From contig JAZTWO010000076.1 in the NCBI GenBank assembly GCA_045635885.1, positions 1 to 64,000 on the forward strand: a stretch of 64,000 bases of DNA, in the 5' to 3' direction. Of this stretch, positions 42,401 through 51,777 are shown one piece after another. Within the stretch, counting starts at the first letter, position 1; each line of letters opens with the position of its first letter. Both the position numbers and the translations under genes were made by a program. The DNA comes from RGIG4608 sp045635885. Lineage in GTDB: Bacteria; Bacillota; Clostridia; Oscillospirales; CAG-272. Below the pieces are notes generated by a model that worked only from the letters and a program-made list of their open reading frames with translations, did no database searches and was not told where the DNA came from.

Positions 42401-42526
42401 CTATATACATTCTATCGTTGCCCATCGCTTACAATCTACTGCGAGGTAAAATCAAAGCCAAGCGGATGGAATTCTTGGTGGAATGAGTACAACTGCCCTG
42501 TAGTTTGGGGTTACAAAGGTGAATAA
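42401..42526 (+). pseudogene. Decayed C-terminal fragment of a BspA-like leucine-rich surface protein
   Basis: One frame reads LTIYCEVKSKPSGWNSWWNE then YNCPVVWGYKGE and a stop at 42524-42526. This is the typical last repeat of BspA/LRR_5 surface proteins. There is no start codon, ribosome-binding site or upstream coding sequence: in the same frame stops occur at 42398 and 42377. It sits in the 230-bp gap between tRNA-Arg and the topoisomerase gene, next to a degenerate GGACACCTGTCCCTAC segment (about 42330-42346) that looks like an intergenic repeat remnant. Confidence 0.7.
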
Positions 42527-42540
42527 CAAAATATAAAAAA

Positions 42541-42568
42541 CAAAGGGAACTCAAAAGAGTTCCCTTAA
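42541..42568 (-). terminator. Terminator of the topoisomerase B-subunit gene
   Basis: On the minus strand, AAGGGAACTC-TTTT-GAGTTCCCTT followed by a T-rich tail. Confidence 0.85.
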
Positions 42569-42578
42569 TTTTATTAAT

Positions 42579-44579
42579 TTAAACATCAATATCCTTAATA
42601 TACTCGCTACCGTGTTCGGCGATGAATTTTTTGCGGGCGGCGAGGTCGTCGCCAAGGAGAGTTTCAAACATCACTTCGGTGAGATATGGGTCTGCGGGGT
42701 CAACGGAGATGAGTCGACGTGTTTCGGGATTCATTGTTGTTTCCCACATCATTTCGGGCTCGTTTTCGCCAAGTCCCTTTGAACGCTGAATTGTATATTT
42801 TGTGCCTTCAAGCTTCTTTAATATTGCCGCTTTTTCAAATTCGTCAAATGCGAAATAGGTCTTGTCCTTTGTTGTGATTTCAAAAAGGGGAGTTTCAGCG
42901 ATGAACACCTTATGCTCGGCAAGAAGTGTGGGGAGCAAACGATAGAAGAGTGTCAAAAGAAGCGTTCTGATCTGGAAGCCGTCTTCGTCGGCATCGGTAC
43001 AAAGAATGATCTTTGACCATTTGAGGTCATTAATGTCAAACGGGTCGATATTGCCCTTAACCTTGCCTTTAATTTCAACACCGCATCCGATTACACGGAG
43101 AAGGTCGGTGATTACTTCGCTCTTGAAAATCTTATCATATGAGCTTTTAAGACAGTTAAGAGTTTTACCTCTAACGGGAATAATCGCCTGGAATTCTGCA
43201 TTTCTGCCGAGTTTACAAGAGGTTAACGCAGAGTCACCCTCAACGATGTAAAGCTCACGAACTGCGGGGTCTTTGCTTCGACAGTTAACAAACTTTTCAA
43301 CCTTATTTGAAAAGTCCATTTTGCTTTTAAGACTTTCTTTAAGCTGAATTCTTGTTTTTTCTGCGGTTTCACGTGAACGCCTGTTCAAAAGCACCTGATT
43401 TGCGAAAACCTCTGCTTCGATGGGATGCTCCATAAAGTAGATTTCAAGATTTTTCTTCAAAAATTCCGTCATCGCTTCATAAATGAAGGTATTGGTGATG
43501 GATTTCTTTGTCTGGTTTTCGTAAGATGTCATTGTTGAAAAGCTGTTTATAACAAGGCACAAACAGTCTGCAACGTCGGTGAACTGAATTTTTGATTCAG
43601 TTTTGTTATATTTATTTGCATTTTTAATATATTTATCAAGTGCATAAACAAAGGCAACCTTAACCGCCTTGTCGGGTGAGCCACCATGCTCAAGGTAACT
43701 TGAGTTGTGGTAATATTCAAGTCTGTTTACAGTATTTGAAACGCAGAAAGAGAAGTCTGCCTTAAGTTTATATTCGTCCTTATCGTTTCTATCTCTACCT
43801 TGAGTTTCAAGATGCCACAAAACCGGCTCTGTAGCTGCGCTTTCGCCACACATTTCTTTGATATAATCAGAAATACCGTGTTCGTATTTGAATGACTTTT
43901 TAGAGAATTTTTTGCCATCTTCTTCAACGTTGAGTTCAAATTCGATGCCTGAATTGATTACTGCCTGACGGTGAAGAGTTTCTTCAAAGAATGAGTGAGG
44001 AATGTTTATATCTGTGAAAACGTCAAGGTCGGGTTTCCAACGAATTACTGTACCTGTTCGTTTTTCGCCCCTTGCAAGCTCACGTGTTTTAAGTTCACTT
44101 ACAGGCTCACCCTTTCTAAAGTGAATGGAACGCTCATAAACACCGTCATAGGAATAAACGTCCATATATTCAGAGCTATACTGAGTTGCGCAAGCACCAA
44201 GACCGTTAAGACCGAGGGAATATTCATAAGCAGATTCTTCGTTGTTGTTATCGTATTTACCACCTGCATAAAGCTCGCAGTAAATAAGATCCCAGTTCCA
44301 TCTACTCTCGGCTTCGTTATATCCAAGGGGGACACCGCGTCCGTGGTCGTCAACTTCGATTGAGTGGTCTTTAAATGCGGTTACTTTAATAATGTCACCA
44401 TGACCTTCACGGGCTTCGTCTACAGAGTTTGAAAGAATTTCAAAAAAAGAATGCTCGCAACCCTCAAGACCGTCAGAGCCGAAAATAACTCCGGGACGCA
44501 TTCTTACACGGTCAGCACCCTTTAATGCTTTAATGCTTTGGTTATCATATTGTGGTGTAGAAGTTTTAGTTTTAGCCAT
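42579..44579 (-). CDS. Type IIA topoisomerase B subunit (GyrB/ParE-like), orphan
   Basis: The 666-residue protein has a GHKL ATPase domain (residues ~15-230: RMRPGVIFGSDG, FFEILSNSVDEA, VDDHGRGVPLG, SLGLNGLGA), a transducer domain, and a TOPRIM domain with YIVEGDSALTSCKLGRN and ILCTDADEDGFQIRTLLLTL. Canonical GyrB and ParE read DADVDGxHI in the last motif, so this member is divergent though the acidic residues are kept. It ends with the RSKGLGENEPEMMWETTMNPE block. No A-subunit gene adjoins it, whereas parE and parC are often paired. The ATG at 44579 follows a GGAG site; the TTG at 44591 overlaps it and is rejected. Confidence 0.88.
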   Translation of the reverse strand: MAKTKTSTPQYDNQSIKALKGADRVRMRPGVIFGSDGLEGCEHSFFEILSNSVDEAREGHGDIIKVTAFKDHSIEVDDHGRGVPLGYNEAESRWNWDLIYCELYAGGKYDNNNEESAYEYSLGLNGLGACATQYSSEYMDVYSYDGVYERSIHFRKGEPVSELKTRELARGEKRTGTVIRWKPDLDVFTDINIPHSFFEETLHRQAVINSGIEFELNVEEDGKKFSKKSFKYEHGISDYIKEMCGESAATEPVLWHLETQGRDRNDKDEYKLKADFSFCVSNTVNRLEYYHNSSYLEHGGSPDKAVKVAFVYALDKYIKNANKYNKTESKIQFTDVADCLCLVINSFSTMTSYENQTKKSITNTFIYEAMTEFLKKNLEIYFMEHPIEAEVFANQVLLNRRSRETAEKTRIQLKESLKSKMDFSNKVEKFVNCRSKDPAVRELYIVEGDSALTSCKLGRNAEFQAIIPVRGKTLNCLKSSYDKIFKSEVITDLLRVIGCGVEIKGKVKGNIDPFDINDLKWSKIILCTDADEDGFQIRTLLLTLFYRLLPTLLAEHKVFIAETPLFEITTKDKTYFAFDEFEKAAILKKLEGTKYTIQRSKGLGENEPEMMWETTMNPETRRLISVDPADPYLTEVMFETLLGDDLAARKKFIAEHGSEYIKDIDV

Positions 44580-44690
44580 TTTTATCTCCAAAAATGTAAT
44601 AATCTATATAATAATATAATTATACCAAAAAAAATCTCATTTGAAAAGGGTTTTTTATAAAAAAATCTCGAAAAATCAACTATTTTTCTA

Positions 44691-44719
44691 TTGCAAAAAT
44701 GAAGAAAAAACGATATAAT
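44691..44719 (+). promoter_or_regulatory. Promoter of the murD operon
   Basis: TTGCAA (44691-44696), 17 bp, TATAAT (44714-44719). A divergent TATAAT (minus strand, 44624-44619) about 90 bp away probably serves the topoisomerase gene. Confidence 0.75.
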
Positions 44720-44752
44720 ATAAAATAGGAGATTTTGTTTTTGGAGGCAGGT

Positions 44753-46177
44753 ATGAAAACAGTTGAACTCATTAAAAACAGAATAGGAAATAAGCGTTGT
44801 GCCGTGCTTGGATTTGGCGTTTCAAACGTGCCTTTGGTTGAGGTTTTGCTTGAATGCGGAAACGAGATTACTGTGCATGATAAAAAAGAAATTGAAAATC
44901 TTGGCGAAAAAGCAAAGCTTTTTCAAAGTCAGGGTGTACACTTTGTTACAGGCGAAAATTATCTTGACAATATTGATGCGGATATTATTTTCCGTTCTCC
45001 CGGAATTCGTCCCGACTATGACGGCATAAAAAGAGCTGTTGAAAATGGTGCAGAGTTGACAAGTGAAATGGAGCTTTTCTTGGAGCTTACTCCTGCCTAT
45101 ATATTGGGTGTTACGGGAAGTGACGGAAAAACCACAACCACCACCATTGCATATAAATTGCTTGAAAAAGAATTTGAAAATTCTGATAGACAAATTTACG
45201 TTGGTGGAAATATTGGCACTCCTTTGCTCTCAAAAGTTGGTGAGATGACCGAAAGGGATATTTGCGTGCTTGAGCTTTCAAGCTTTCAACTTTTCACCGC
45301 AAAAAAATCGCCCCACCGTGCTATTATCACCAATCTTTCGCCAAATCATCTTGACTGGCACAAGGATATGCAAGAGTATGTTGAGGCAAAGACCAACATT
45401 TATAAGCATGGTTGCACAAAATTGACTATTAATGGCAACAATGAGCTTTCAAAAGAGCTTTGGGTTGCAGATGATATTGAATTGGCATTGTTTTCTGTTG
45501 ATTATTCCTATGATGATATAGTTGAAAAATATAAAGACAAACCCGAGGAAAAATCAAAATCTGCAATGTTTGTTTATGAAGGAAGCATTTACCGTTATTA
45601 TAATAATCATGTGTTAAACGTATTAAATCTTGAGTCTATATTGATTCCCGGCAGACACAATATAGAGAATTATATGGCGGCTATTTCTCTTACTTGGGGA
45701 ATGGTTTCAGAACCGACTATTAAATATATTGCAAAGACATTTGGTGGTGTTGAGCATCGCCTTGAACTTGTTCGTGTGTTTGATGAAGTATTATACATAA
45801 ATAGCTCGATTGACTCAAGTCCAACACGCACTGCAGCGGCATTGTCTGCCTTGCCAATAAAGCCAATTGTTATTTGTGGCGGATATGACAAGCATATACC
45901 ATTTGAACCATTAGCCGATGCGTTGAACGAAAAAGCCAAAGCGGTTATTTTAACGGGTGCTACCGCCGAAAAGATAAATTCTGTGTTAGAAGCAAGTTGC
46001 TCAACAATAGATATTTATCTTGAAAAAGATTTCGAAAAAGCCGTAAAATTAGCAAGGGATATAGCGAACAAAAGTGATATAGTTTTGCTTTCGCCTGCAT
46101 GTGCAAGCTTTGATGCTTTTGATAATTTTATGCAACGTGGAAATAGATTTAAAGAAATTGTAAACGAATTTAAATAG
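44753..46177 (+). CDS. murD: UDP-N-acetylmuramoylalanine--D-glutamate ligase MurD
   Basis: The 474-residue Mur ligase has an N-terminal Rossmann UDP-binding domain (CAVLGFGVSNVPLVEVLL), the ATP loop GVTGSDGKTTTTTIAYKLL, the conserved LELSSFQL and NLSPNHLDWHKDMQEY blocks, and a C-terminal domain with LSPACASFDAFDNFMQRGNRFKEIV, which is diagnostic for MurD. It adds D-Glu to UDP-MurNAc-L-Ala in the cytoplasm. GGAGG lies 6 nt before the ATG at 44753. It stands outside a dcw cell-wall cluster and heads an operon with three M42 peptidase genes. Confidence 0.95.
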   Translation: MKTVELIKNRIGNKRCAVLGFGVSNVPLVEVLLECGNEITVHDKKEIENLGEKAKLFQSQGVHFVTGENYLDNIDADIIFRSPGIRPDYDGIKRAVENGAELTSEMELFLELTPAYILGVTGSDGKTTTTTIAYKLLEKEFENSDRQIYVGGNIGTPLLSKVGEMTERDICVLELSSFQLFTAKKSPHRAIITNLSPNHLDWHKDMQEYVEAKTNIYKHGCTKLTINGNNELSKELWVADDIELALFSVDYSYDDIVEKYKDKPEEKSKSAMFVYEGSIYRYYNNHVLNVLNLESILIPGRHNIENYMAAISLTWGMVSEPTIKYIAKTFGGVEHRLELVRVFDEVLYINSSIDSSPTRTAAALSALPIKPIVICGGYDKHIPFEPLADALNEKAKAVILTGATAEKINSVLEASCSTIDIYLEKDFEKAVKLARDIANKSDIVLLSPACASFDAFDNFMQRGNRFKEIVNEFK

Positions 46178-46190
46178 ATTGGAGAAAGTT

Positions 46191-47246
46191 ATGGAACTTA
46201 AAAAGTTAATTGTTGACCTTTCAGGCCTTATGTCCATTGGTGGATTTGAAAGATTTGAAAGAGAAAAATTACTTTCACTCGTTGGCAACGAATTTGACGA
46301 GTGTTATCTTGATAACGTGGGCAACCAGATTTTTGTTAAAAAATGTGGCAAAGAAAATGCCCCCAAAATTATGCTTGACGCACATATGGACGAAATCGGT
46401 ATGTATGTTACCGAAATTCTTGACGGAGGTTTTCTTCGTGTTATAAATATTGGTGGAATTGACACTCATATTTTGCAGGCAAGTGATGTAATCATCTATG
46501 GAAAAGAAGAAAGACTTTTTGGTGTAATTGCATCAACTCCCCCTCACCTTGCAAGTGGTGACGGTAAGAAGCTCCCTCAAATCGACGAGCTTTTGATTGA
46601 TACTTGTCTTACCAAAGAAGAACTTGAAAGTAAAATTAGAATTGGCACACCCGTTGGATTTGCTCCCAAGTATACAGAGATACTTAACAATAAAATTATG
46701 GGCAAGAGCTTTGACGATAAGGCGTGTGCGGCTTGTGCAATTTACGCAACTGCTACAACACCACGTGAAGAGCTTGCAGGCGACGTTTACGTTATGCTTT
46801 CTTGTTGTGAAGAAGTAACTAACATGGTTGCTCCGGGTGCTTATTCTATCAATCCCGATTATGCAATGAGCATTGACGTAAATCTCGGCAGAGTTCCCGG
46901 AACAAAGAAAGAGGAGACTGTTGAACTTGCAAAAGGTCCTTCAATAACAATTTCTGCGGTTACTGACAGAAAGCTTACGAATATGCTTATTGATGAGGCA
47001 AAAGAAAAGGAAATTCCTTATCAAATTTCAGTTTCCCCAACAAATACAGGAACAAATGCCACATCAATTCAACTTGCAAGAGAGGGAATTCCTACAGTTG
47101 ACGTTGGATTACCATTGACTTCAATGCATACATATAACGAAATTATTTCTCTTGATGATGCACAAACACTTTGTGATCTTGCGTCCGCATTCATTAAGAG
47201 CGAAAAAATAGCAAACGAATTTGGCAAAGGAGGACTTGTATTATGA
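46191..47246 (+). CDS. M42 family metallopeptidase 1 (aminopeptidase/endoglucanase-annotated family)
   Basis: The 351-residue protein has the M42 metal and catalytic residues: His-Asp in MLDAHMDEIGMYV, Asp in KSFDDKACAACAIY, Glu-Glu in SCCEEVTNMVAPGAY, Asp in MSIDVNLG and a final His in TSMHTYNEIISLDD. M42 enzymes are dodecameric cobalt- or zinc-dependent aminopeptidases acting on peptides in the cytosol. It is the most divergent of the three tandem copies. GGAG precedes the ATG, and the stop overlaps the next start as ATGA. Confidence 0.9.
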   Translation: MELKKLIVDLSGLMSIGGFERFEREKLLSLVGNEFDECYLDNVGNQIFVKKCGKENAPKIMLDAHMDEIGMYVTEILDGGFLRVINIGGIDTHILQASDVIIYGKEERLFGVIASTPPHLASGDGKKLPQIDELLIDTCLTKEELESKIRIGTPVGFAPKYTEILNNKIMGKSFDDKACAACAIYATATTPREELAGDVYVMLSCCEEVTNMVAPGAYSINPDYAMSIDVNLGRVPGTKKEETVELAKGPSITISAVTDRKLTNMLIDEAKEKEIPYQISVSPTNTGTNATSIQLAREGIPTVDVGLPLTSMHTYNEIISLDDAQTLCDLASAFIKSEKIANEFGKGGLVL

Positions 47247-48304
47247 GATTAAACGGTGTTGAGCTTTTAGAATATCTTTGCCAAAAATTCGGTCCTACAG
47301 GATTTGAAAAAGAGGTTGCAGATGCTATTATCGAGCAACTTGAAGACAACTGTGACAAAATTGCTAAAGATACATTTGGTAACGTATACGCACTTGTTAA
47401 GGGTGAAAGTAGCGATAGAGTTATGATTTCTTCCCATATGGACGAAGTTGGATTTATGATTACCGATATTGATAGTGACGGATATATTAAATTTGCAAAT
47501 CTTGGTGGCATTGACCCCAAGGTGCTTTACGGCAAACAAGTTGTTCTTGGCAACGAAAAAACAAAGATAAACGGTGTTATTGCAGCAAAGGCAATTCACC
47601 ACAAGAGAAGAGAAGATAGATTTTCTGTTACTCCAATAAATGAGATGTATATTGATATTGGCGCAAAGGATGCAGATGAGGTGAAGGGATATGTAAACAT
47701 CGGTGATTTTGGCGTGTTTAACTCTGATTTCGTTTTCTTTGGAACCGATAACAAATATATGAAGGGTAAAGCTATTGACGATAGAGCAGGTTGTTGCGCT
47801 ATGATTGAAATAATCAGAAAGATTAGAGAAAATAATATTACTCTTCCTTTTGATACATATTTCTGCTTTACAGTAAGAGAAGAAGTTGGACTTTCAGGTG
47901 CAAGAGTTGCCGCAGAAAAGGTTAAGCCCTCTCGTGCAATTATTCTTGAAAGCACCGCTATTGGTGATATTGCAGGTGCGCCTGCACACAAGAGAGTTGC
48001 AGACGTTGGAAGTGGTGGGGTTATATCTTTGATGGATAGATCCACAATCTATGATACCGATTTCGTTAATTTTACACTTGATACAGCAAAAAGCAATGAT
48101 ATAAAAGCGCAAGTTAAGAGATATGTTTCAGGCGGTAACGATGCTGGACATATTCATAAATCAGGAAAGGGTGTTAAATGCGTTGCCATTTCTATGGGTA
48201 CAAGATATTTGCATTCACCTGCTTGCGTTGCAAGTATAGAGGATTATGAGTCAATCAGAGAGCTTGTTTTTGCAATGCTCAAAAATATGAAAGCGGAGGT
48301 TTAA
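47243..48304 (+). CDS. M42 family metallopeptidase 2
   Basis: The 353-residue paralogue keeps SSHMDEVGFMI, KAIDDRAGCCAMIE, TVREEVGLSGARVAAEKV, ILESTAIGDIAG (Glu where the first copy has Asp) and YLHSPACVASIEDYE. It starts with a 4-bp ATGA overlap with the preceding gene and an AAAGGAGG site, indicating translational coupling. Family roles are as for the first copy; different substrate preferences among the three are likely but not visible. Confidence 0.92.
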   Translation: MRLNGVELLEYLCQKFGPTGFEKEVADAIIEQLEDNCDKIAKDTFGNVYALVKGESSDRVMISSHMDEVGFMITDIDSDGYIKFANLGGIDPKVLYGKQVVLGNEKTKINGVIAAKAIHHKRREDRFSVTPINEMYIDIGAKDADEVKGYVNIGDFGVFNSDFVFFGTDNKYMKGKAIDDRAGCCAMIEIIRKIRENNITLPFDTYFCFTVREEVGLSGARVAAEKVKPSRAIILESTAIGDIAGAPAHKRVADVGSGGVISLMDRSTIYDTDFVNFTLDTAKSNDIKAQVKRYVSGGNDAGHIHKSGKGVKCVAISMGTRYLHSPACVASIEDYESIRELVFAMLKNMKAEV

Positions 48305-48308
48305 TATT

Positions 48309-49304
48309 ATGTATAATACACTTAAAACTATTACACTTGTTCACGGAGTTTCTGGCAAAGAGCACCGTGTTGCTAATACACTTAAAGAAATGATTGCACC
48401 TTATTGTGATGAGTCACATATTGATGCTATGGGCAATCTTATTGCAGTTAAAAAGGGTACATCTGCAAATCCCAAAAAGGTTTTGCTTTGCGGACATATG
48501 GACGAAATTGGTTTTATCGTTAACTTTGTTGAAGATAACGGATTTGTTCGTGTAGCTCCCATTGGCGGCATTAACTGGGTTGCTTGTGCATTTGGTGAAG
48601 TTGTGTCTGATAAGGGCATTCACGGTGTGCTTGTTCCCAATTCAGGAACAAAGGCAAGCGATTTTGCCCCTGATCTTTTCTACATCGACATTGGTGCAGA
48701 TAATAAGAAAAATGCAGAAAGAAAAGTTAAAATTGGTGATACGTTTGTTCTTAAATCCAATCTTACAAAGCTTAATGCAAATAGAGTTGTTGGTCGTCCA
48801 CTTGATGATAGAGCAGGTTGCGGCATAGTTCTTGAAATTGCAAATAGAATTGCAAAAGAACCCGTAGCGGATGACGTTTACTATGTATTCAGCGTTCAAG
48901 AAGAGGTTGGATGCCGTGGTTCAAAAACTGCAGCTTTTGCAATTGGAGCAGACGTTTCTCTTACATTCGACGTAACAGGCACGGGTGATACTGCAGGTTC
49001 AAAGCCCATGGCAGTTAAACTTGGTGGCGGTGCCGCAATAAAAATTAAGGATGCTTCTGTAATTTGCGACTCTGAGGTTGTAGAAAAGCTTACTCGTATC
49101 GCAAAGGAAAAGAATATTAAGAGTCAGCACGAAATTCTTGCTTACGGTGGAACTGATACATCATCCATTCAGATGACAGGCGCAGGATGCCGTGCAGGTG
49201 CTATTTCAATTCCTTCAAGATATATTCACTCAGGAGTTGAAATGATTGACATGAACGACTATAAGGCATGTATTGACCTTGCAGTTGAATTTATTAAGGA
49301 ATAA
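48309..49304 (+). CDS. M42 family metallopeptidase 3
   Basis: The 331-residue paralogue shows CGHMDEIGFIV, RPLDDRAGCGIVLE, SVQEEVGCRGSKTAAFAIG, LTFDVTGTGDTAG and YIHSGVEMIDMNDY, a complete set of M42 metal ligands and the catalytic Glu. It starts 4 bp after the second copy. Confidence 0.92.
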   Translation: MYNTLKTITLVHGVSGKEHRVANTLKEMIAPYCDESHIDAMGNLIAVKKGTSANPKKVLLCGHMDEIGFIVNFVEDNGFVRVAPIGGINWVACAFGEVVSDKGIHGVLVPNSGTKASDFAPDLFYIDIGADNKKNAERKVKIGDTFVLKSNLTKLNANRVVGRPLDDRAGCGIVLEIANRIAKEPVADDVYYVFSVQEEVGCRGSKTAAFAIGADVSLTFDVTGTGDTAGSKPMAVKLGGGAAIKIKDASVICDSEVVEKLTRIAKEKNIKSQHEILAYGGTDTSSIQMTGAGCRAGAISIPSRYIHSGVEMIDMNDYKACIDLAVEFIKE

Positions 49305-49309
49305 TAGAT

Positions 49310-50569
49310 ATGGAATTTTCAAATGAAGTTATAAAGCTTGTGGGCGAAGCTGAAATCGCCCTCAAGGAAACCTTTGAAGAAATTGACAGAATTTCTTTTA
49401 AAAATACTCAAAAGGTAATGAATGCTTTTGCTAACCACAGAGTTTCAGACGGTATGTTTGGTTCAACAAGTGGCTATGGTTATGACGATAAGGGCAGGGA
49501 CGTGCTTGATGAAATTTGGGCAGAGGTTTTTGGTTGTGAATCAGCATTGGTAAGACATTCTATAGTTAGTGGAACACACGCTCTTACTATAGGTCTTTTT
49601 GGGCTTTTGCGCCCAGGCGATATTATGCTTTCAGTTGCAGGCAAGCCCTATGATACGCTTGAAGAGGTAATTGGAATTGTTGGTGAAGCAGGAAACGGCT
49701 CGCTTAAGGATTTTGGCGTTGAATATCGCCAAATTGAGCTTAAGGATGACGGAACTTTTGATTATGAAACCGTTGGCAGAGAATTGAAAGTAAATGCGCA
49801 GAAAATCAAAATGGTATTTATTCAGCGTTCAAAGGGTTATCTTAACAGAAGAACTCTTACAGTTGATGAAATTGGCGAAATGGCTCGTTTTGTTAAGTCG
49901 CTTTCTCCCGAAACTTACGTTGTAGTTGACAACTGTTATGGTGAATTCGTTGAAGAAAAAGAGCCGGTTGCTGTTGGCGCAGACCTTTGTATCGGATCAC
50001 TTATAAAAAATCCCGGTGGCGGTATGGCAGAAACAGGTGGATATTTTGCAGGAACTAAAAAGGCGATTGAACTCGTTTCTTACCGTTTGACTTCTCCCGG
50101 AACTGGTGCAGAGGTTGGTGCAACAATCGGACAAAATAAGAATATGTATAAGGGTCTTTTCTATGCTCCACATACAACTGCGCAGGCACTTAAAACGGGT
50201 TATCTTGCGGCATATATGTTTGAAAAAATGGGATACAATGCTGCTCCAAAGTGGAATGAAAAGCGTTCCGATATAATTCAGTCCGTTATTACAGGCGACC
50301 CTGAAATTCTTTGTGCTTTTTGTCGTGGAATTCAGGCGGGCTCTCCCGTTGATGCATATGTTACTCCTGAACCTTGGGATATGCCCGGATATACCGATAA
50401 GGTAATTATGGCGGCAGGCGCATTCACACAGGGTTCTTCAATTGAGCTTTCTGCAGATGGGCCCATTAGACCTCCATACACCGTATATTTCCAAGGCGGA
50501 TTGACATACGAAAGTGGTAAAATTGGCATTATGAGTGCGGCGCAGACCGTTATGAATTTGAAAAAATGA
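49310..50569 (+). CDS. Methionine gamma-lyase family PLP enzyme (YnbB type)
   Basis: The 419-residue protein matches the PF06838 family formerly called aluminium-resistance protein: DGMFGSTSGYGYDDKGRDVLDE, VRHSIVSGTHALTIGLFG, VFIQRSKGYLNRRTLT, VVVDNCYGEFVEEKEPVAVG, and the PLP-lysine site GSLIKNPGGGMAETGGY. It resembles cystathionine/methionine lyases, but the reaction of this branch is not settled. It lies 5 bp after the third M42 gene and overlaps the cysteine desulfurase gene by 4 bp, pointing to sulfur amino acid use after peptide breakdown. Confidence 0.88.
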   Translation: MEFSNEVIKLVGEAEIALKETFEEIDRISFKNTQKVMNAFANHRVSDGMFGSTSGYGYDDKGRDVLDEIWAEVFGCESALVRHSIVSGTHALTIGLFGLLRPGDIMLSVAGKPYDTLEEVIGIVGEAGNGSLKDFGVEYRQIELKDDGTFDYETVGRELKVNAQKIKMVFIQRSKGYLNRRTLTVDEIGEMARFVKSLSPETYVVVDNCYGEFVEEKEPVAVGADLCIGSLIKNPGGGMAETGGYFAGTKKAIELVSYRLTSPGTGAEVGATIGQNKNMYKGLFYAPHTTAQALKTGYLAAYMFEKMGYNAAPKWNEKRSDIIQSVITGDPEILCAFCRGIQAGSPVDAYVTPEPWDMPGYTDKVIMAAGAFTQGSSIELSADGPIRPPYTVYFQGGLTYESGKIGIMSAAQTVMNLKK

Positions 50570-51732
50570 GAGAGATATATTTAGATAATAGTGCAACAAC
50601 TCCGATTTGTGAAGATGCAAAAATTAAAATGAATGAAGCTATGGAATGCTATGGCAATCCATCTTCTCTTCATTCAAAGGGATTTGATTCTTCAAAAATG
50701 ATAATTGATGCACGAAATAAGATACTAACCTCGCTTTTTGTAAGAAACGGAAAGCCCGAAAATCTCATTTTTACCGCAGGCGGAACAGAAGCAGATAATC
50801 TTGCGCTTATGGGTGTTGCTTATGCCAAAACTCGCAGAGCGAACAGAATTATCACAACGGATTCTGAACATTCTGCCATTGAAAATACTCTCAAAGTACT
50901 TGAAAATGATGGATTTGAGGTTGTTCGTCTTACAACTAAAAACGGTGTTATAGACATTGATGAATTTACGTCCGCAATGAACAAAAACACATTGCTTGTT
51001 ACTATGATGCACGTTAACAACGAAACGGGTGCAGTGTACAACATTAAGGAGTGCTTTAAAATTGCAAAGCAGGTAAATCCCGACGTTGTAACACATACAG
51101 ATGCGGTGCAATCCTATATGAAGCTTAAGGTTTCTCCAACAGAACTCTGCGCTGATTTGATAAGTATTAGCGCACATAAAATTCATGGTCCAAAGGGAAT
51201 AGGTGCACTTTACGTTAGCCCCGATGTAATTAAGAAAAAGCAAATAAAAGCAATTATTTACGGCGGTGGGCAGGAGTTTGGCTTCCGTTCAGGCACTGAA
51301 AATCTTATTGGTATTGCAGGCTTTGGTGCGGCGGCATATAGGGGATTTAAAAACCTTGCCAAAGACGTAACTACAATGCGTGAGCTTCGTACATATGCCC
51401 TTGAAAAGCTTTCAAGCCTCAATGTTAGAGTTAATTTGCCAAAAGGTGAGTGTGCTCCGCACATCATTAATATAACCTTACCGTCAATTAAAAGCGAAAC
51501 GATGCTTCACCATCTTTCTGCAAAGGGGATTTATGTTTCAAGCGGCTCTGCTTGTTCTTCAAACTCTGCTACAAAAAAGATTAGCCGTGCGCTTCGTGGC
51601 TTTGGACTTACTGATTTTGATGCTGATTGTTCAATGAGAATTAGTTTATCTCCTTTTAGTAAAAAAGAAGATATTGACGAATTGATTTTGGCGCTTTCAG
51701 AGGGAATTGATAAACTTGTTAAAATCAAATAA
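50566..51732 (+). CDS. Cysteine desulfurase (NifS/IscS-like)
   Basis: The 388-residue PLP enzyme has YLDNSATTPICEDA at the N terminus, TAGGTEADNLAL, MMHVNNETGAVYNI, the PLP-lysine in ISAHKIHGPKGIGALYV, GGGQEFGFRSGTENL and the catalytic cysteine loop VSSGSACSSNSA. It releases sulfur from cysteine as a persulfide for Fe-S clusters or tRNA thiolation; MnmA, encoded 3 kb away on the other strand, needs such a donor. It overlaps the preceding gene as ATGA. Confidence 0.92.
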   Translation: MREIYLDNSATTPICEDAKIKMNEAMECYGNPSSLHSKGFDSSKMIIDARNKILTSLFVRNGKPENLIFTAGGTEADNLALMGVAYAKTRRANRIITTDSEHSAIENTLKVLENDGFEVVRLTTKNGVIDIDEFTSAMNKNTLLVTMMHVNNETGAVYNIKECFKIAKQVNPDVVTHTDAVQSYMKLKVSPTELCADLISISAHKIHGPKGIGALYVSPDVIKKKQIKAIIYGGGQEFGFRSGTENLIGIAGFGAAAYRGFKNLAKDVTTMRELRTYALEKLSSLNVRVNLPKGECAPHIINITLPSIKSETMLHHLSAKGIYVSSGSACSSNSATKKISRALRGFGLTDFDADCSMRISLSPFSKKEDIDELILALSEGIDKLVKIK

Positions 51733-51736
51733 CAAA

Positions 51737-51763
51737 AAGCGGTGAGCAAATTGCTCACCGCTT
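51737..51763. terminator. Hairpin between convergent cysteine desulfurase and P-type ATPase genes
   Basis: AAGCGGTGAGCAA / TTGCTCACCGCTT with an A run before it, giving a T tail in the minus direction, and an ATT-rich tail in the plus direction. The following TTATTATTATTATTA reads as five tandem TAA stops at the end of the minus-strand gene. Confidence 0.8.
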
Positions 51764-51777
51764 AATTATTATTATTA

